Shown piece after piece: positions 1 to 13,465 of a DNA stretch of 64,000 nt. The DNA is from Chlorocebus sabaeus. Lineage: Eukaryota; Chordata; Mammalia; Primates; Cercopithecidae. A model generated the notes under the pieces. That model was given only the letters and a program-made list of their open reading frames with translations, was not told where the DNA came from and did not search any database. Location: the NCBI RefSeq assembly GCF_047675955.1, contig NC_132929.1, positions 35,952,421-36,016,420 of the forward strand, given 5' to 3'. The translations under genes and the position numbers were made by a program. Position 1 is the stretch's first letter, and every line of letters starts with the position of its first letter.

Positions 1-2441
1 AGAAACTTACTTATCCACATGAAAAGTGTGTCAGCTATTAATTAAACTTATTACAGGTTATATGCCCCTGAAAAAGTAGTTTGTATAATATAAGTTAAGC
101 CTCAGGTTAATGGTTAATTTTGAATTTTATTCTTCATCTAATCTTTGAGCCAATGGCTCTTCTTTCTGAGTTTTTAATCACGATTTGTAGAGGTTCCAGC
201 AAAGCCAAAAATTCTCCCCTTGTTAGCAAAAAGTCCATACAGCATTCTACACAAATGTTATTAAATGACTACTGAGCATCTTTGAATATTTTGAGGGGCA
301 GTTGTTCAATCTCAAGGATGAGAGAAATATCGTCTAAAAATAACACGCATTGGGAGAAATGTTATATCCTGACATTGTAGAATTGCAAGACAGGCAGAAT
401 AATATAAGATGTGTTTCCTTCCATCACTGATATACCAGTGGTAATATCTGATCATTCCAATAGTGTTTTTGTGTCTACATTCAAAGGTGACCTTGGCAAT
501 TTCCAAAGCCCGGCCCAAACTCTCCACAGACTATCCACAATTCCTATCACAAGGGCAAATTCTACTGTAACATATGGCAGATACTGCCACCGGTACTGCC
601 AGAAGTCAAAACAGATTTTTTTTAAAGCATAGTTCAGTTAATGTCACTTCAAGTTTTATGGATTTTGGAAGGGTACTCAACTGTGATAGCTAATGGAAGT
701 GCTGGCACAGGGTCACAGCTTCAGTACTTAAAGCACCTTCCATTGGGCCCAATTACATAGATTACAACAGTGACTGACAGCTCAAAAAGGTCTGTTTCAA
801 GTCACTAATACCTAGTAATAGATACCAGTAAAGCCACACGAATCACAACCAAATAGATTCTTGATGAAAATAAGATAAACTGATCTGAAGTGTTGATGGT
901 CAGAAGAAACCTAGGAGAGGCTGACTCATCCCTGCCTCCAAAGGTCCACAGACTCGGTTTTCAGGAGTGCTATTTTTATCAACCAGGATCATGAAATGTT
1001 GTTGACATTTTATCATTCTTAATGATGTCTTTTCTGCAGTACAGCCTACTTAGGAAACTCAGACAAGTCCGCTCCAATAAACTGAGCACAGCTTGGGCTA
1101 AGCTGAAGAACTGAAGGAAGAAAGAGACTTAACAACAAATCTTACAGCAGCCCTGAGCTATCAAGTTCGGGGCTCTGGAGATGCCCAGTGTCCAAAGCAG
1201 CCTCACTCTTGTGTTCTCTGGGGAAAGGATGACAACTGAACTGTGACATTAGCTCTGGTGACAAGCTTACAGCTCAGACTGTTCATAATTCAGGAACAGC
1301 GACATCAGAGAAAAACACACTCAGACTCAATAAAAAATCAGACATACGGCTTCCCCCCTACAGCGCAGACTTTACCCATGTATATCAGCAGAGGGCAGTG
1401 TCGGACTGTTCAAATGCTGCAGACCCACACTACAAAAAGGGTCCAAATGTGTTGCAGTAACATACATTTATGTGCGTACATCCATTGCATTTATATAAAA
1501 CTTGATGTTGGCCAGGCACGGTGGCTCACGCCTGTAATCCCAGCACTTTGGGAGGCCAAGGTGGGCAGATCACCTGAGGTCGGGAGTTCGAGACCAGCCT
1601 GACCAACATGGAGAAATCCTGTCTCTACTAAAAATACAAAATTAGCCAGGCGTGGTGGCACATGCCAGTAATCCCAGCTACTTGGGATGCTGAGGCAAGA
1701 GAATCACTTGAACCCAGGAAGCAGAGGTTGCAGTGAGCGGAGATCGCGCCATTACACTCCAGCCTGGGCAACAAGAGTGAAACTCCGTCTCAAAAAACAA
1801 AACAAAAAACTTGATGTTTTAGGTATGCACAAAGTTCAGGAGGTTTCCAATCTAGAATTTTTACTTAATTTAACCAAAAATTCCAGGTTCAAAAGAACTT
1901 TGCAAAAGAAAAACATAAAAGATAACGTGAGACTTCACACAGGTACGGTTCAGGTACGATTCATCATCTGAAATTACCCCTTATGTGCACTATGATGTTC
2001 TGATTCTGCCCGAATTTGAAACAAATGGTACTGACAGAATATGGGAGGAAGAAACACCCACGAAAGGATGGGCAGAATTTGCAAGCTTCACTTAACAAAA
2101 GATGAGTTTTTTTCTTGCCTTAATATCACAACATATCTTTTTAAAGAAGGAAGTGTAATCAAGGAAGTCGTTTTCCCAAATGGTATTCCAATTGCCCAGG
2201 TGCTGAGTAGTAGCAGCTGGTAACTGACTTCTCAGCATCATAAAATTTCTTTACAGTCTTAAAACAAGTAATTGAAATATTTTTGGTACAAATCCTGAGA
2301 CGTATAACTTCAGTTCATTTTTAAAAAATGGTTCCAAATGAGAATTCAAGAAAACTGAAAATCACCAAATTACACTCAGAAAGCTGTAATTCACAAAATT
2401 AATAGCAGATTTGACAGAGATGACATCTCACATGCATTTAC
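1..2441 (-). other. ANXA2: ANXA2 intron 5 (partial)
   Basis: No further ANXA2 exon is visible. Apart from one AluS at 1510-1808, the stretches 1-1509 and 1820-2441 look like single-copy or unrecognised old repeat DNA. A short minus-strand open frame at 312-527 has no recognised homology. Confidence 0.8.
1510..1808 (+). mobile_element. AluS
   Basis: Full-length Alu with tail. Flanked by duplication aaaacttgatgtt (upstream 1497-1509; repeated after the tail). Confidence 0.95.
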
Positions 2442-2555
2442 CTTCATGGAAGCTTTTAGCTCAGAAGCGTCATACTGAGCAGGTGTCTTCAATAGGCCCA
2501 AAATCACCGTCTCCAGGTGGCCAGATAAGGCTGACTTCAGTGCTGATGCAAGTTC
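2442..2555 (-). CDS. ANXA2: ANXA2 coding exon 5 (residues 82-119)
   Basis: The 114-bp exon encodes 38 complete codons, starting [15 protein letters not shown] and ending [11 protein letters not shown], with no stop. It covers the end of annexin repeat 1 (the GHLET-ILGLL helices) and the linker into repeat 2. The acceptor reads tcttgaag before GAACTT, after a pyrimidine-rich tract. The donor is AAG/gtaaat. Both ends fall between codons (phase 0). It joins exon 4 to give T-K-K-E-L. The preserved protein sequence argues for a functional gene, not a pseudogene. Confidence 0.97.
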
Positions 2556-4384
2556 CTTCAAGAAAACAGGCAATCATGAGGAAAATATTTATTTTACTTT
2601 AAAACTGGTGAGTAAAACAAAAGTAAAAGGGATCTTTTTGTGAAGCAGGTTGTGAGTCTGTGACCACTCCAGAGTCTTGGGTCAAACGCCCTCAAGTGCA
2701 TTCCCTTCAACAGACCCAGATCTCAGAAACATGAACATCAGGCTTTGCTTTAACAAATTCCTTAAAATCCAAGTTAATTTTGCCTTCTTCCCCAGTCAAT
2801 AAACGGAAACTGGAGTCGTATGTGATTCCTCAGAAAGCTGTGAGAGTGCAGGCACTTTGCAACATGCTTGAAAGCGGTAACACCCCGTGGAAGGCAGGAC
2901 ACTTTCCAAGATCAAGGCCCCTGCTAAGAAGGAGGTGTTTGAGCAGGCAGCCTCCTGGGAAGCAGATCCTGTGGCCTCCTGATATACTGTAAAAGACACG
3001 GGGGCAGCCATTCCAGCGGCAGCTCCTCAAAGTCTCCAGAAGGAACCAGAGGCCCCAACACAGTTGGAAGTGAGGTCATGAAACCTTCCTATGCAAAACA
3101 CTGTATCTAATACTGAGAAAATATCTCTTTGTCCACACCAAACTGGGACCGTGTTTAACAGAAGTGATAGGAAACTAACACTTCCGAATTGGCCCCCTTG
3201 AATTCGCTGCTGCATATAATTTCTTAAGGGTTCCACTGTCACCATGAACACAAAAATTTAAGTCAGAGGTCTGGTCAGCACCCATGTATGTAGACAGACA
3301 CCCCAACTCAATGGGGCTTTTAGCGATGCTTCCTCGGGCTAAACTTCCTACAAATCATGGCTGATGACTGAAATCTCCTACTGAAATAATGTTCTTCTTT
3401 TCACTTTTTCCTTTCTCTTCTCTCTCTCCTTTCTTTCTCTTCTTGCTTTCTAAGAGCACCCGTGGCATCTACAAAACTTAGCCCCTAGAGGTACTTGCAG
3501 GATACGAGAGGTGATTTGCAGCCTGCTTCAGAGACAACCATCTTGAATCATTCGTGATATCAAAAGTCTTAGAAGGATCTTAGAAGTCATCTGGCCCAAG
3601 CCTTTCGCCACCCATTTCCTCCTGCTTCCCAATGTCCTGGGAACACATGGCACTTAGGAGAGGACTGTAAAAGCAATAGCTCCCAATTATAACACCAGTC
3701 TCCCAGTTTGGAACTTTGAGGTTAGGTAACTCCAAACTTAGCCTACCCTTGACACTCCCCTCTACCCATTCTCTGTTCAAACCTCAAATAGCATTTGGGC
3801 ACCTACTGACTACTTCTACTTCTATTCTAAACTCCTTATAGGCGTTCAACTTCCTGTTTCTCACAATGTCCAGCACAGAGCTTTGCATTTAACAAAAACT
3901 AAACAAAAACTCCAGAAATGTATGATAAACAAAACATAACCATTCCCTGTAAGAAGAAGCCTCGCATCTGGCGTCTGCTAGAACATGAAAGAATCGTAAA
4001 AGCAGCTGTCTGTCCCAGCTCCTCTCCGCTCTGCTAGCTGGGCCCAGGTTCTTCAAGCTCATCACCTGGGCAGCCGCAGCCCATATCCCTAAAGAACTCT
4101 GCAACACAAATCTTCCTTATTTCACAGACTTTCTTTATTTCACAAACAGCCGATTGCTTCACTTGAAACTATCTCAAGCAGTTTACATATCTTTTATAAA
4201 AGATACATAATTCTCCCTGGCCTAAGGCTGAGAGTCAAGAATTAGAAGGATGGTGAGCTGTCCCCAGCACACAGCAAAGCCTGTGAGATCTTGGGACCTC
4301 ATCGTAATTCTGGTAATATCTTCTCTCCAAGAGGGTACATGGGAGCTTTGCTCTCCATATATCTAATCTAAAACCAAGATCTAG

Positions 4385-4550
4385 GTTTTGGGTGTGGTGG
4401 CTTATGACTGTAATCCCAGCAGTTTGGGAGGCGGAGGTGAATCATTTGAGTCCACATGGCAGAAGTTGCAGTAAGCTGAATCATACCACTGCAATCAAGC
4501 CTGGGTGACAGAGCAAGACCCTGTCTCAAAAAAAAAAAAAAAAAAAAAAA
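4385..4550 (+). mobile_element. Old Alu (AluJ-like), internally deleted
   Basis: Start and end of an Alu joined near 'catttgagtccacatggcag', with a poly(A) tail of about 22 A. Confidence 0.8.
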
Positions 4551-5404
4551 CAGATCCAGGCTTCTATGTTTGTGTGTACACACCCAAATGTATTCCAAGA
4601 CCAGACTCTGTCAGTGACAGCCGAAAGATCAATTTTTTTGCATGCTGTCCAGAGATGAGCCTTCTGCTCCAATGGGAACTTGGCTCTAACCAGCTCACAC
4701 AACCTCTTGGGAAGCTGGAGAAATAAAGCACTCCTCTCTGCGCCTCACTACAGAAGATTAACATACATCTAGTGAAAGAAGAATTTTAATGCACGTGAGA
4801 TGAAAGAAGCCAAATGCTTTCCTATTTGTGTCCTTTCCAACTGTTTAGAGTGTGGGGAATGGAAGTGTAGCAAGGCTTCACCTGCAACTCCCAGGACCCT
4901 GCTGGTGATGTCAATCCCAAGGGCAGAAATGTCTCTTCTAGAATCCTTCCAGCTCACCTCCACTGTGGCTACGAGTGAAAGCCATAAGTCAGATGGGAGC
5001 TGCAGGAAGCCACACTTACTGCACTGTCCAAGAATAAATCAAAAGCTTTTAATAGCAAGAAGTTAAAAATAAAGCAGCACATCCTTAAAAATAAAATTTC
5101 CTAAAACTGACAAAATAAAGGACGAACACGCACTGGTTGTTTCTTAACCACTAGTGGACAAGCAAAGGGAAAAAGCACACAAAGACCCTTTAAATAGTAG
5201 GAGCATGGCATGTTGAAGATAGCTTTGCAAACCAAATGAATTGCCAACTAAGCCCACTCGTTGCAAAACGCTTAAGAATTCATGTGTATATTGTTTAAAT
5301 GAGAGGAGCTTGTTAGGATCAACACTCAGTGGAGGCTAGTGTCCTAAAATTAAATTAGAAACATCTTATCCAGAACCAGCAGAAGTCAGAAAGATGAAAC
5401 GGAG

Positions 5405-5470
5405 TTGCTACATGTAGAAAACTGAGCACCCTGCCTGGCCTAAAGTAAGCACTCAATAAATGGTGCCTGT
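5405..5470 (+). repeat. MIR tail
   Basis: 'gcctggcctaaagtaagcac' then 'tcaataaatggtg', typical of the MIR 3' end. Confidence 0.5.
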
Positions 5471-5579
5471 TGCTGTCGTTCCCTATTTCTAACTTTCTAT
5501 TCCCAGAAGTTCTCCCTCCAGGTAGCCTGGGTTGGAGGAGGGTACTGTCCTTATACAGGAGCTCCCAAGCACTCTAAAG

Positions 5580-5836
5580 CGAGCATGACCACCTGCGCTC
5601 TGCCTCCTCTCAGATCAACGGTGGCATTAGATTCTCATAGAAGTGCAAACCCTACTGTGAACTGCACATGCGAGGGATCTATGTTATACACTCCTTATGA
5701 GAATCTAATGCCTGATGACCTACAGTGGAACAGTTTCATCCCAAAACCATCCCTCCCCCTCCCATCCGTGGAAAAATTGTCTTCCACGAAACCGGTCCCC
5801 GGTGCCAAAAACGTTGGGGATAGCTGCTCTAAAGGC
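5580..5836 (+). mobile_element. DNA-transposon-derived repeat (hAT-like, family uncertain)
   Basis: 'ggcattagattctcatagaa' is mirrored by 'ccttatgagaatctaatgcc', an internal inverted repeat. It is followed by 'tggaaaaattgtcttccacg' and 'gtgccaaaaacgttggggat'. I know this as a common mammalian repeat but cannot name the family surely. Confidence 0.6.
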
Positions 5837-5996
5837 CACATGTGTTTGTGTGTCGTGCACACACACACACATGTGCAGTGACTCTTACAAGGATTTAAAA
5901 ACAGAATCTTAGATATCCAACGGTCCCAGAAGTCTTTGCTCATGACAGCCACAATTCATGAAAAGAAAAAGCAATGTCTGAGGAAATAAAAATTCA

Positions 5997-6152
<156 letters not shown>

Positions 6153-7469
6153 TTACTCAACCGTATACTCTAGTGTTTTGGGCTTACATAGAAGGTGTCA
6201 AGCAGAGTTTTTCAAACTGAAGTTTATATACTGTTTTTCAAACGGAAATACCAAGACACCAAGATTTGTTCCAGCTCTTTTGTCAGCATCCTCTACCTAA
6301 TCTGTACACTCTCTTTCCTTTTTTTCCTGAGAGCCTCAAACCTCAAGCTTAAATGGACCTTTTAAATATTTGTGGTTTAAAAACTATTTTATTCATAAAT
6401 TGGTTTCTGGAATCAACAGTAGGAGGTGCATATGTGGGGCTCTGGCAGTCAGATGGAACAACAGAGATTTAGTAGGATTTTAAATGAAGGTCCCCAAATT
6501 GCCATTTAACTCGGGATTTAATAGAGAGTAACTGCAAACTGAATTAATAGAGATAATTATTTATATTTATTGCAGGATTATGGCTATATAAGCTGCTAGG
6601 TATAATTTCTATAATTATAAAAACTGTCATGACAAATGAGTCAGATTTAATATGGCAGTTGTATTTTCATAGCATAATTGATTAATGCAATCATACTTAT
6701 TGAAGACAAAATTGTTTTGTAAGGAAAATAAACGTTCCACTGCTTTTAATCTTCAATAGGCAATTTTAATAATCAATTTTATAACTTTATTAAAAAGAGT
6801 AAGTGTTTTAATCTAAATTAAATCTAAATTGGGAGTTTTGAAGTGCCACCAAAATATTTTAGTACCTATTTTAATTGGAACATGTGTATTTACAAAGATA
6901 AGCAATGCCTTCTGGTGTCTGAAAGTTTCCAATTTTATATCAGAAATACTCCTAACATGCCATTTAACTTAAGAAAGCACAGTTTGCAAATTCAGAATGT
7001 GAAAAGTCTCTCTCCTGACTGATTATTAACTTTGTCTAATAAAAGAAAGAGTCTTTGCCATAACCGGATAGGTAATTCTTGGGTGAGAGAGTAGAGTTGC
7101 TAAACCTACAAGGTCACTTGCAAACTACAAATGGCTTGGCCTGAAGAAAATCAGAGGAGTCCTGAAGAAACAGAAAGGTCAAAACTGTAATGCTTGAGAC
7201 AAAAACAAACAGCAGATTGACAGAGGAAGTATTTTCAGTTCTCAAGTGTGTCAGACCAAAAAGTATAAAGTTAGAATTTCTAGGTATAAAAATAAATAAC
7301 TTTTTAAAATGTATCTGCTCATTTCAAAGCAAGTCCATATCAATATGCTGGCTATCTTAACTGTAGCATCTATAACTTTAGCTCTGATTTTTAGAGTAGC
7401 CAAGGTAAACATAGCAATCCAATTGCTGGATATGAGATTCAGCTTCAAAGATGCTTATTTCAGCACTGT

Positions 7470-7850
7470 ACATAATATTGAAAAGTAAAGTTAGGAAAAA
7501 CACCTATGTCCAATAAAAGGCTGATTAAATGTTCTTTTTTCCATATAATGGGATACTATGCAGTCATTTTAAATGATGGCATAGAAGTATTAAATAATGT
7601 TGGAAAATATCCACAATATAGGTACTGTTAAAAAAAAAAAACAAAAGGTTGTAAAGCAGTATGCTCAGTATACTCTCATTTTTATAAAATGTGTATGCAT
7701 GTATAAGAAAATATCTAGACATCTCTATATCAAAATTTTAATAGTTATCATCTGAGTGTTGGGATTATATATAATTTTAAATTTTCTTTCTTTTGATTAT
7801 CTGTACTTTCAAAGTTCACCATAATGACCATAAATGGGTTTTTTTAAATA
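7470..7850 (+). mobile_element. Old LINE (L1M/HAL1-like) fragment
   Basis: AT-rich stretch with 'ataatgggatactatgcagtc', 'ggttgtaaagcagtatgctc' and 'gttatcatctgagtgttggg', which resembles LINE 3' regions. Diverged. Confidence 0.5.
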
Positions 7851-7984
7851 CCCAGCGAGTGGTAGGCAGTCATTGCTCTAGAATCAACTAGTGACTTCAA
7901 GAGAGTCCCCGAATAGCTCTAAATACTTCAGTTAGAAGAAAACACAGTATGCATAATAATTAGGAATTACATCTATATAATTCT

Positions 7985-8105
7985 CTTCAGTTTCCAAACA
8001 TCATAAGACAAGTTATCTTATTTAATCCTCATAACAACCAAGTGGGGATAGTGACTTCTCTATTTCATAAGTGGAGGCTCTAAGGCTCAGAGTGACTGCA
8101 GCCCA
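7985..8105 (-). repeat. MIR fragment
   Basis: 'cttatttaatcctcataaca' followed by 'ggctctaaggctcagagtga', a partial MIR in reverse orientation. Confidence 0.6.
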
Positions 8106-8634
8106 TCCCTGCATGTGTTGTGTGTGCAAACATTTGTTCTCCCGGGGTCTCAGCTTCTATACTGGCACAAGTAAGGGGGCTTGAACAATGACCCCCATAT
8201 TCTGCTTCCAGAAAACACTAATGGATATAATTTTAAACTTACATTTTGTTTCAATTAGGAACAGGCAGAAGAGATTAATTCAAAGACTCTAAAATATCCA
8301 CAAAGTGGACATAGGCCCGAGCTGCTGTGCATGCATGCCTACCCACACATGTGTTCGCTTGTTTGTTTGCTCTCTTGCTCTCTCAAACTTCTATGACTCT
8401 AGCTTTATATCAGGAAAACCACTTGTTTATTAATGTGTTTTGCTTTGTACTTAATTTTATTACCCACCAACCGAAAATGCTGAAGAACCAACCACAAAAC
8501 ACAATTCTATCCTCTAACCTCAATTCTAATACTTTGAGAAGTCAACCTAGGGGTGGCTGGCCTGAATGCACACCAAGAACACTGACCCATGAAAAAGTAT
8601 TCTCTCTTAAAAACAAATGCAAAGTCTGTGTTTG

Positions 8635-8810
8635 GGTCAGAATGTGGTTCCTGGCCTACCTGCATTAAAATCACATGAAGCATTCATTACAAACACAGTC
8701 CCTTGGGCCCTACCTGAGAACTAGTAAGTAAGCTCTCTAGAACTTGGGACCCAGGAAGCAGCACTTCAACAAGCTCCCCAGTAATTCCTTATTTGAGAAT
8801 CACCAACAGA
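8635..8810 (+). mobile_element. hAT-Charlie-type non-autonomous element (MER20/MER5-like)
   Basis: 'tgtggttcctggcctacctg', 'cttgggccctacctgagaac' and 'tatttgagaatcac' follow the order of these short hAT elements. Confidence 0.5.
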
Positions 8811-10931
8811 AAATGATAACCACGGGTGGGAAATGGAAACGTCTTGAGAAATCTACCTATCTAAAAGACTTTTGTGTTACTTCTGCCAACTGCTTTTGTG
8901 AGGTACAGGGTCGACTACAATTTTAGGGAAAGAAGTGCTTACTTTTGTCCAAACAACCCAGGTAAGAAGTAATATCTAAAGAGTTCACTCCACAAGCTGC
9001 GACGCAGTCCCACACTCTTAGTCAACGCAACAGCTTTCTGCCTTTTTTTCCATAGCAGCTAAGTGTCCAGCCAGCAGAGATAGAATTTAATCCAATTACT
9101 GGAAATCCCCATAAAGAGCCTGGGTGGTTAACCTGAATCTTACCTAGGAGGCAGCAACAACCATAGTCTGAAGGAATCGAAATGTATTTTACCTAAATTA
9201 TTTACCAAGCTAACGGCCAGCTGAGAGGCAGTATCTAACGTGCTGGGACTTTACAAGTGAACAGCCGTAATGCATTGCACAAGTACTAACGCCACTAACT
9301 ACAAGGAAATGAAATGGAGGCTATTTCTGCCAGTAGAAGACTCCCGTCCACCGCCCTGCCCAAGAACCTCACCTGCATCACCTATTTCTCCCATACCATT
9401 GTCTGCATGTTTCAAATTGAACTGGAAAGAGGAAAAAATCATGAAGCCAGGATCAACTGCCTAGTCAAAGCCACTTAAGTCATGTCCTATATTGCAATAC
9501 CAAATACATGCATCTGCAAATGGGATTGAACTATCTTATCTCTAGAACACTGCTGCTTCCTCTTGCCCTGCTATTGTAATTGGTGAGGCCATTTATTCCT
9601 GTGAAAAATTGTTCAGTACAGGTTGAGGCTGCAAAGGTCATCCGGTTACTCACCATTTCTACCCAGGATGCAACTGAAGGACTCAGACGGAACCTCGAAT
9701 ACTTATGTCAGCACAATCATCATCAACAATGCACAGCCAGTGCCAGGACACCAGAAAAGCTCTAAATTCAATATAGTGCCAGATGCCCGGGAGATGGGGC
9801 TCTGCCTTCCTTGATTTATACTCTCTGACCTGTCGTGTTCCAGTGCTTAAGGAAGTGTTTGCTGGGCGGAAGGGCCCAGGGTCTAAAGAAACTGAGTGGG
9901 TGGGGCAAGGGCATAAAGAAGAAACAGAAAACCTGAATAACACTTCCTTTTCCATCCTCTTCCTCCTGTGTCTGATATGAGTGACCACAAAGTCATCTAA
10001 GCAAAGGCTCTCCACAAGGAAGAGTGATGTGGATAGGGTGATCCCACAGAATGTGGGTGAAAACATGAATTCTGTGATTCAGGCAGATTTTTTACAATTT
10101 TTTTTTAAAACTAATAGAAGTTACAGTTTTCCAACATTGGTGAGGAACCAAGACACAAACGTATTTGGCTCCTGATGGGAAACAGCACGAGGAAGTCTTT
10201 AAGCATTTACTCCTTGAACAAAAATAGCCAGCTAATCTAATTAGCTAACTACAACAATATTTTCAACACTTGGATCATGGGCACCCCAGAGGTCAGTCAC
10301 TGTTCCAAATGCCAGTTAATCTGAAGCAACAGCTTTGCCAAGGGAATGCCACGGGGAGGTGCTGCTGACAGCAGGGTGCCAGGAGAAACCTGGGGGTCCT
10401 GGGTCCCATAAATCATTTACCGTATTTTTCAAGCATAGAGAACATTTGCAGTTTAAAATGATGGCTGCATCCAAAACCACAAAATCAGCCTCCTGGAGTT
10501 TCCTCCTCCTCTCGGCGGGTGGAAACCCCAAGTCAGCTCCAGCGCCTGGCATTCCATGGAAAATGTGTGTCTTTATTGTCCATGGCAAGGCACCAACAGC
10601 CGTTCTGAACAGGATGCTGACTCACATCTGCCGAGACACACTGAATGCACAAAGAAAATGGATTTGTGTTTGATGAAGGTCTCAGGAGGGTGGGGGCTGA
10701 CTTGGAAAATAAAGGAAAACTGTCCAGATCCTCTCCTTACCTAGATTATGGGGAAGACCACGACTTAAGATTACTGAGCATACAAGTATCAAAGCTGAGA
10801 AAAAAACCATTTTACAAAAAGAAGGTCAGAGGCATGCCACAAAGAGGACAGCGCCACAGAGCCATGGGTGTGTACATGTGGACATACTTCATTTACTACA
10901 ATAATAGTAACCTTTTGCCTTATTATAATAA

Positions 10932-11207
10932 TAGTAACCTTGTAGCTCACACGTGTAATCCTAGCACTTTGGGAGGCCAAGGTGGGCGGATCACGAGGTC
11001 AGAAGTTTGAGATCAGCCTGACCAACATGGAGAAACCCTGTCTCTACTAAAAATACAAAATTAGCCAGGCGTGGTGGTGGCACATGCCTGTAATCCTAGC
11101 TACTCGGGAGGCTGAGGCAGGAGAATCGCTTGAACCCAGGAGGTCGAGGCTACAGTGAGCCATGGTTGTACCACTGTACTCCAGCCTGGTCAACAGAGTG
11201 AGAGACC
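10932..11207 (+). mobile_element. AluS, 5' end missing
   Basis: Begins at 'ccttgtagctcacacgtgta' and ends at 'gagtgagagacc' without a normal A-tail, meeting an opposite Alu piece. Confidence 0.85.
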
Positions 11208-11208
11208 A

Positions 11209-11369
11209 AATGATCCTCCTGCCTCAGCCTCCTGAGTAGCTGGAAGCACAGGCACTCACCACCAACGCCCAGCTAATTTTTAAAATGTTTTTGAGATGAG
11301 GTCTCCCTTTGTTGCCCAGGCCCTCCTGTCTGCTGGGATTACAGACAAGAGCCACTACACCCAGCCTGG
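11209..11369 (-). mobile_element. Alu fragment (AluJ-like)
   Basis: Reverse-orientation Alu, from 'gatcctcctgcctcagcctc' to 'actacacccagcc'. With the preceding copy it makes an inverted Alu pair at almost zero distance. Confidence 0.8.
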
Positions 11370-13294
11370 CACAACAATCTTATTCCAACATTCTTTTCTC
11401 AACACTTACCAACATCCAGTATCTCAAATTCCCTCTGAACCAGCCTTACCTCAATGTGTTAAATAAATGTTTAATACATGTTTATCCTATGAGTCAAGTC
11501 TGTACCTTTTTAAAATTATACTCTGATACTTTTTCATACCACGCTCCACCATCTAGCTCCTATAAAGGATATGGGACAATAATGTGTCAAATGTGCAGAG
11601 AACTGGGCTGAAATTTTTACATACAAATGCACTTACACTTGGTAATCTGTAGGTAATGATTTTCCACCTGGTAATAATGCATGGCCACTAAAGGGATAAC
11701 CCAGCTGAGGTTTTTTTCAACAGAAAGAGCTAGAAGACTCTCTTCTGAGGAGAGACATTACTAACTCGGCAGAGGGAGGTAGGCCTTCTCAACAAGCCTA
11801 TTATGCCAGCCAGTCACCCATCTACTGGGAGAAATTTTAGGGAGAGGAAAACTCCCCTCTAGCCATAGGACTACCCAAAGCACCTTCAGCCATGGTGCTG
11901 GCCGGCCCGGAACCCCTGCTATCAAAGTTGCCCCTCTGGGTCATCCAGCACAAGCGAGCACTGTCTCCAGAGCATCTCTCACCAGGACAGGACACCCAGC
12001 TGGCTGACAGATGCCAGGGGAGGCCTCCAGAGAAATAGCAGCCACAATGTAGTGCCCTGGAAACTCCACAGGACTCAGACCTGTGAGATCCTGGGGCACA
12101 TTAGTTCCCTCCCTAGGCCTAGATATCTCACCCCATAGAACAGAGATATGATAATACTGATTTTACCAGGATGCAGAAAAGACTGGCTGAGTTAACATCT
12201 AGAAACACATCTACTGCCTTCCTTCAGCTTCTCTGTCACAAGCCTGGCCCCTGCTTGCATTTGAATTTCTATCTGAAATATGGGGCAAAGAGAGAGAACA
12301 TTTTTGCCATTGGCACACATGGATGAGTAGTCCAGTTACATGATAAACTCTGGCAGCTGCCGAGAGATGGGAGAGAAAGCAGGCTTTGCACAGGGTGAAA
12401 GGACTTGGTGCCTCTCCCAAGTCTGGCACGGCTGGGACACACAGTCCCAACTCAGGGAAAGCAGGGTTTACCTAAGTGCCTAAGAAGTGGTTTTGGTCCA
12501 AAAATCAAATTTCTTCTTTTTCCATTCTGCTTTGATCTCACTGCAACTGAGTTCCTTAGAAAGGATTTAAGGTATCATTGCCTTGGTAATCTCACCAGCT
12601 ACTTTAATAATCTAGAACCTTCTCTGCCTTCCATGCAGAATTATATTTCTGAAATAAGCTACAAGACCAGCAGGAAAACACAAAGTATACCACTGCTCAA
12701 GGTCCAAATCAAATCGTCAGTGAAGGAACATACATAAAATGCAAGCACTGTATTGTGCCCCGTTACTCCGTCAGCCTCATGGGACAGAAAATAAAAAAAT
12801 GTGAACAGATGCGAGAGAAACCAACATAGCCACCCTTAAGTCACTTGACAGTGGAGAACTTTCTTGGCGTTGCTGACACCAGATTAGAATCCAGTTACGG
12901 CCATTGTCCCTGGGTGAAACTGGTATTTGGATTTCCTCAGGGAAAAGAGGTAACAGTTTTAAAAAAAAAAAAAAAGAAAGAAAGAGCTGAAGAGAGGCAG
13001 GTGATGAAAGCTGATGCCTACAATTAGAAAAGCTCCAGGGACTCCTTTTCCAGTGTTTGATAGCTACCTGGCTCGGGTCTGGCACCTACATAGCTACATA
13101 GACAAATATCATTACAAAGAAAATCTGTGCTGGCGGAGTCAGAGTGGCTGTGACTCAGCACTGGCCTCTTTGTTCCCAGCACTGCTGTAAGATGAGAAGT
13201 CAGTCTAAAGTAAACTTGAACACAAAGAGAAAGGCCTCAACAACTGGGAAGAGTCCATTCCCTTCCAGGAGGGTGAGAAGGCCCTGGGCTACAC

Positions 13295-13465
13295 AAGTCA
13301 CAGAAGAGCTCACACTCAGACCTGTTCTTGGTTTAGCTCCTCACTTGCAGCCCTATGTTAAAGGAGAGAGGCTACTTTTCCCAGCCAGTCTGCCTCCTGG
13401 CGCCCTTAAGAGAATATTTCTAATTGTTCTGCTCAGCCAAATGAATATACCTGCTGTGCAGGTGA
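13295..13465 (+). repeat. Unnamed repeat, copy A of an inverted pair
   Basis: Contains ttcttggtttagctcctcac and later 'tgcctcctggcgcccttaag'. It matches the reverse complement of 15205-15395 at roughly 80-85% by eye. Family not recognised. Confidence 0.85.

Noticed and set aside
312..527. Possible missing ANXA2 exon on the minus strand in intron 5
   Set aside because: The translation does not resemble annexin repeat 2, and no GT/AG boundaries fit the expected exon.
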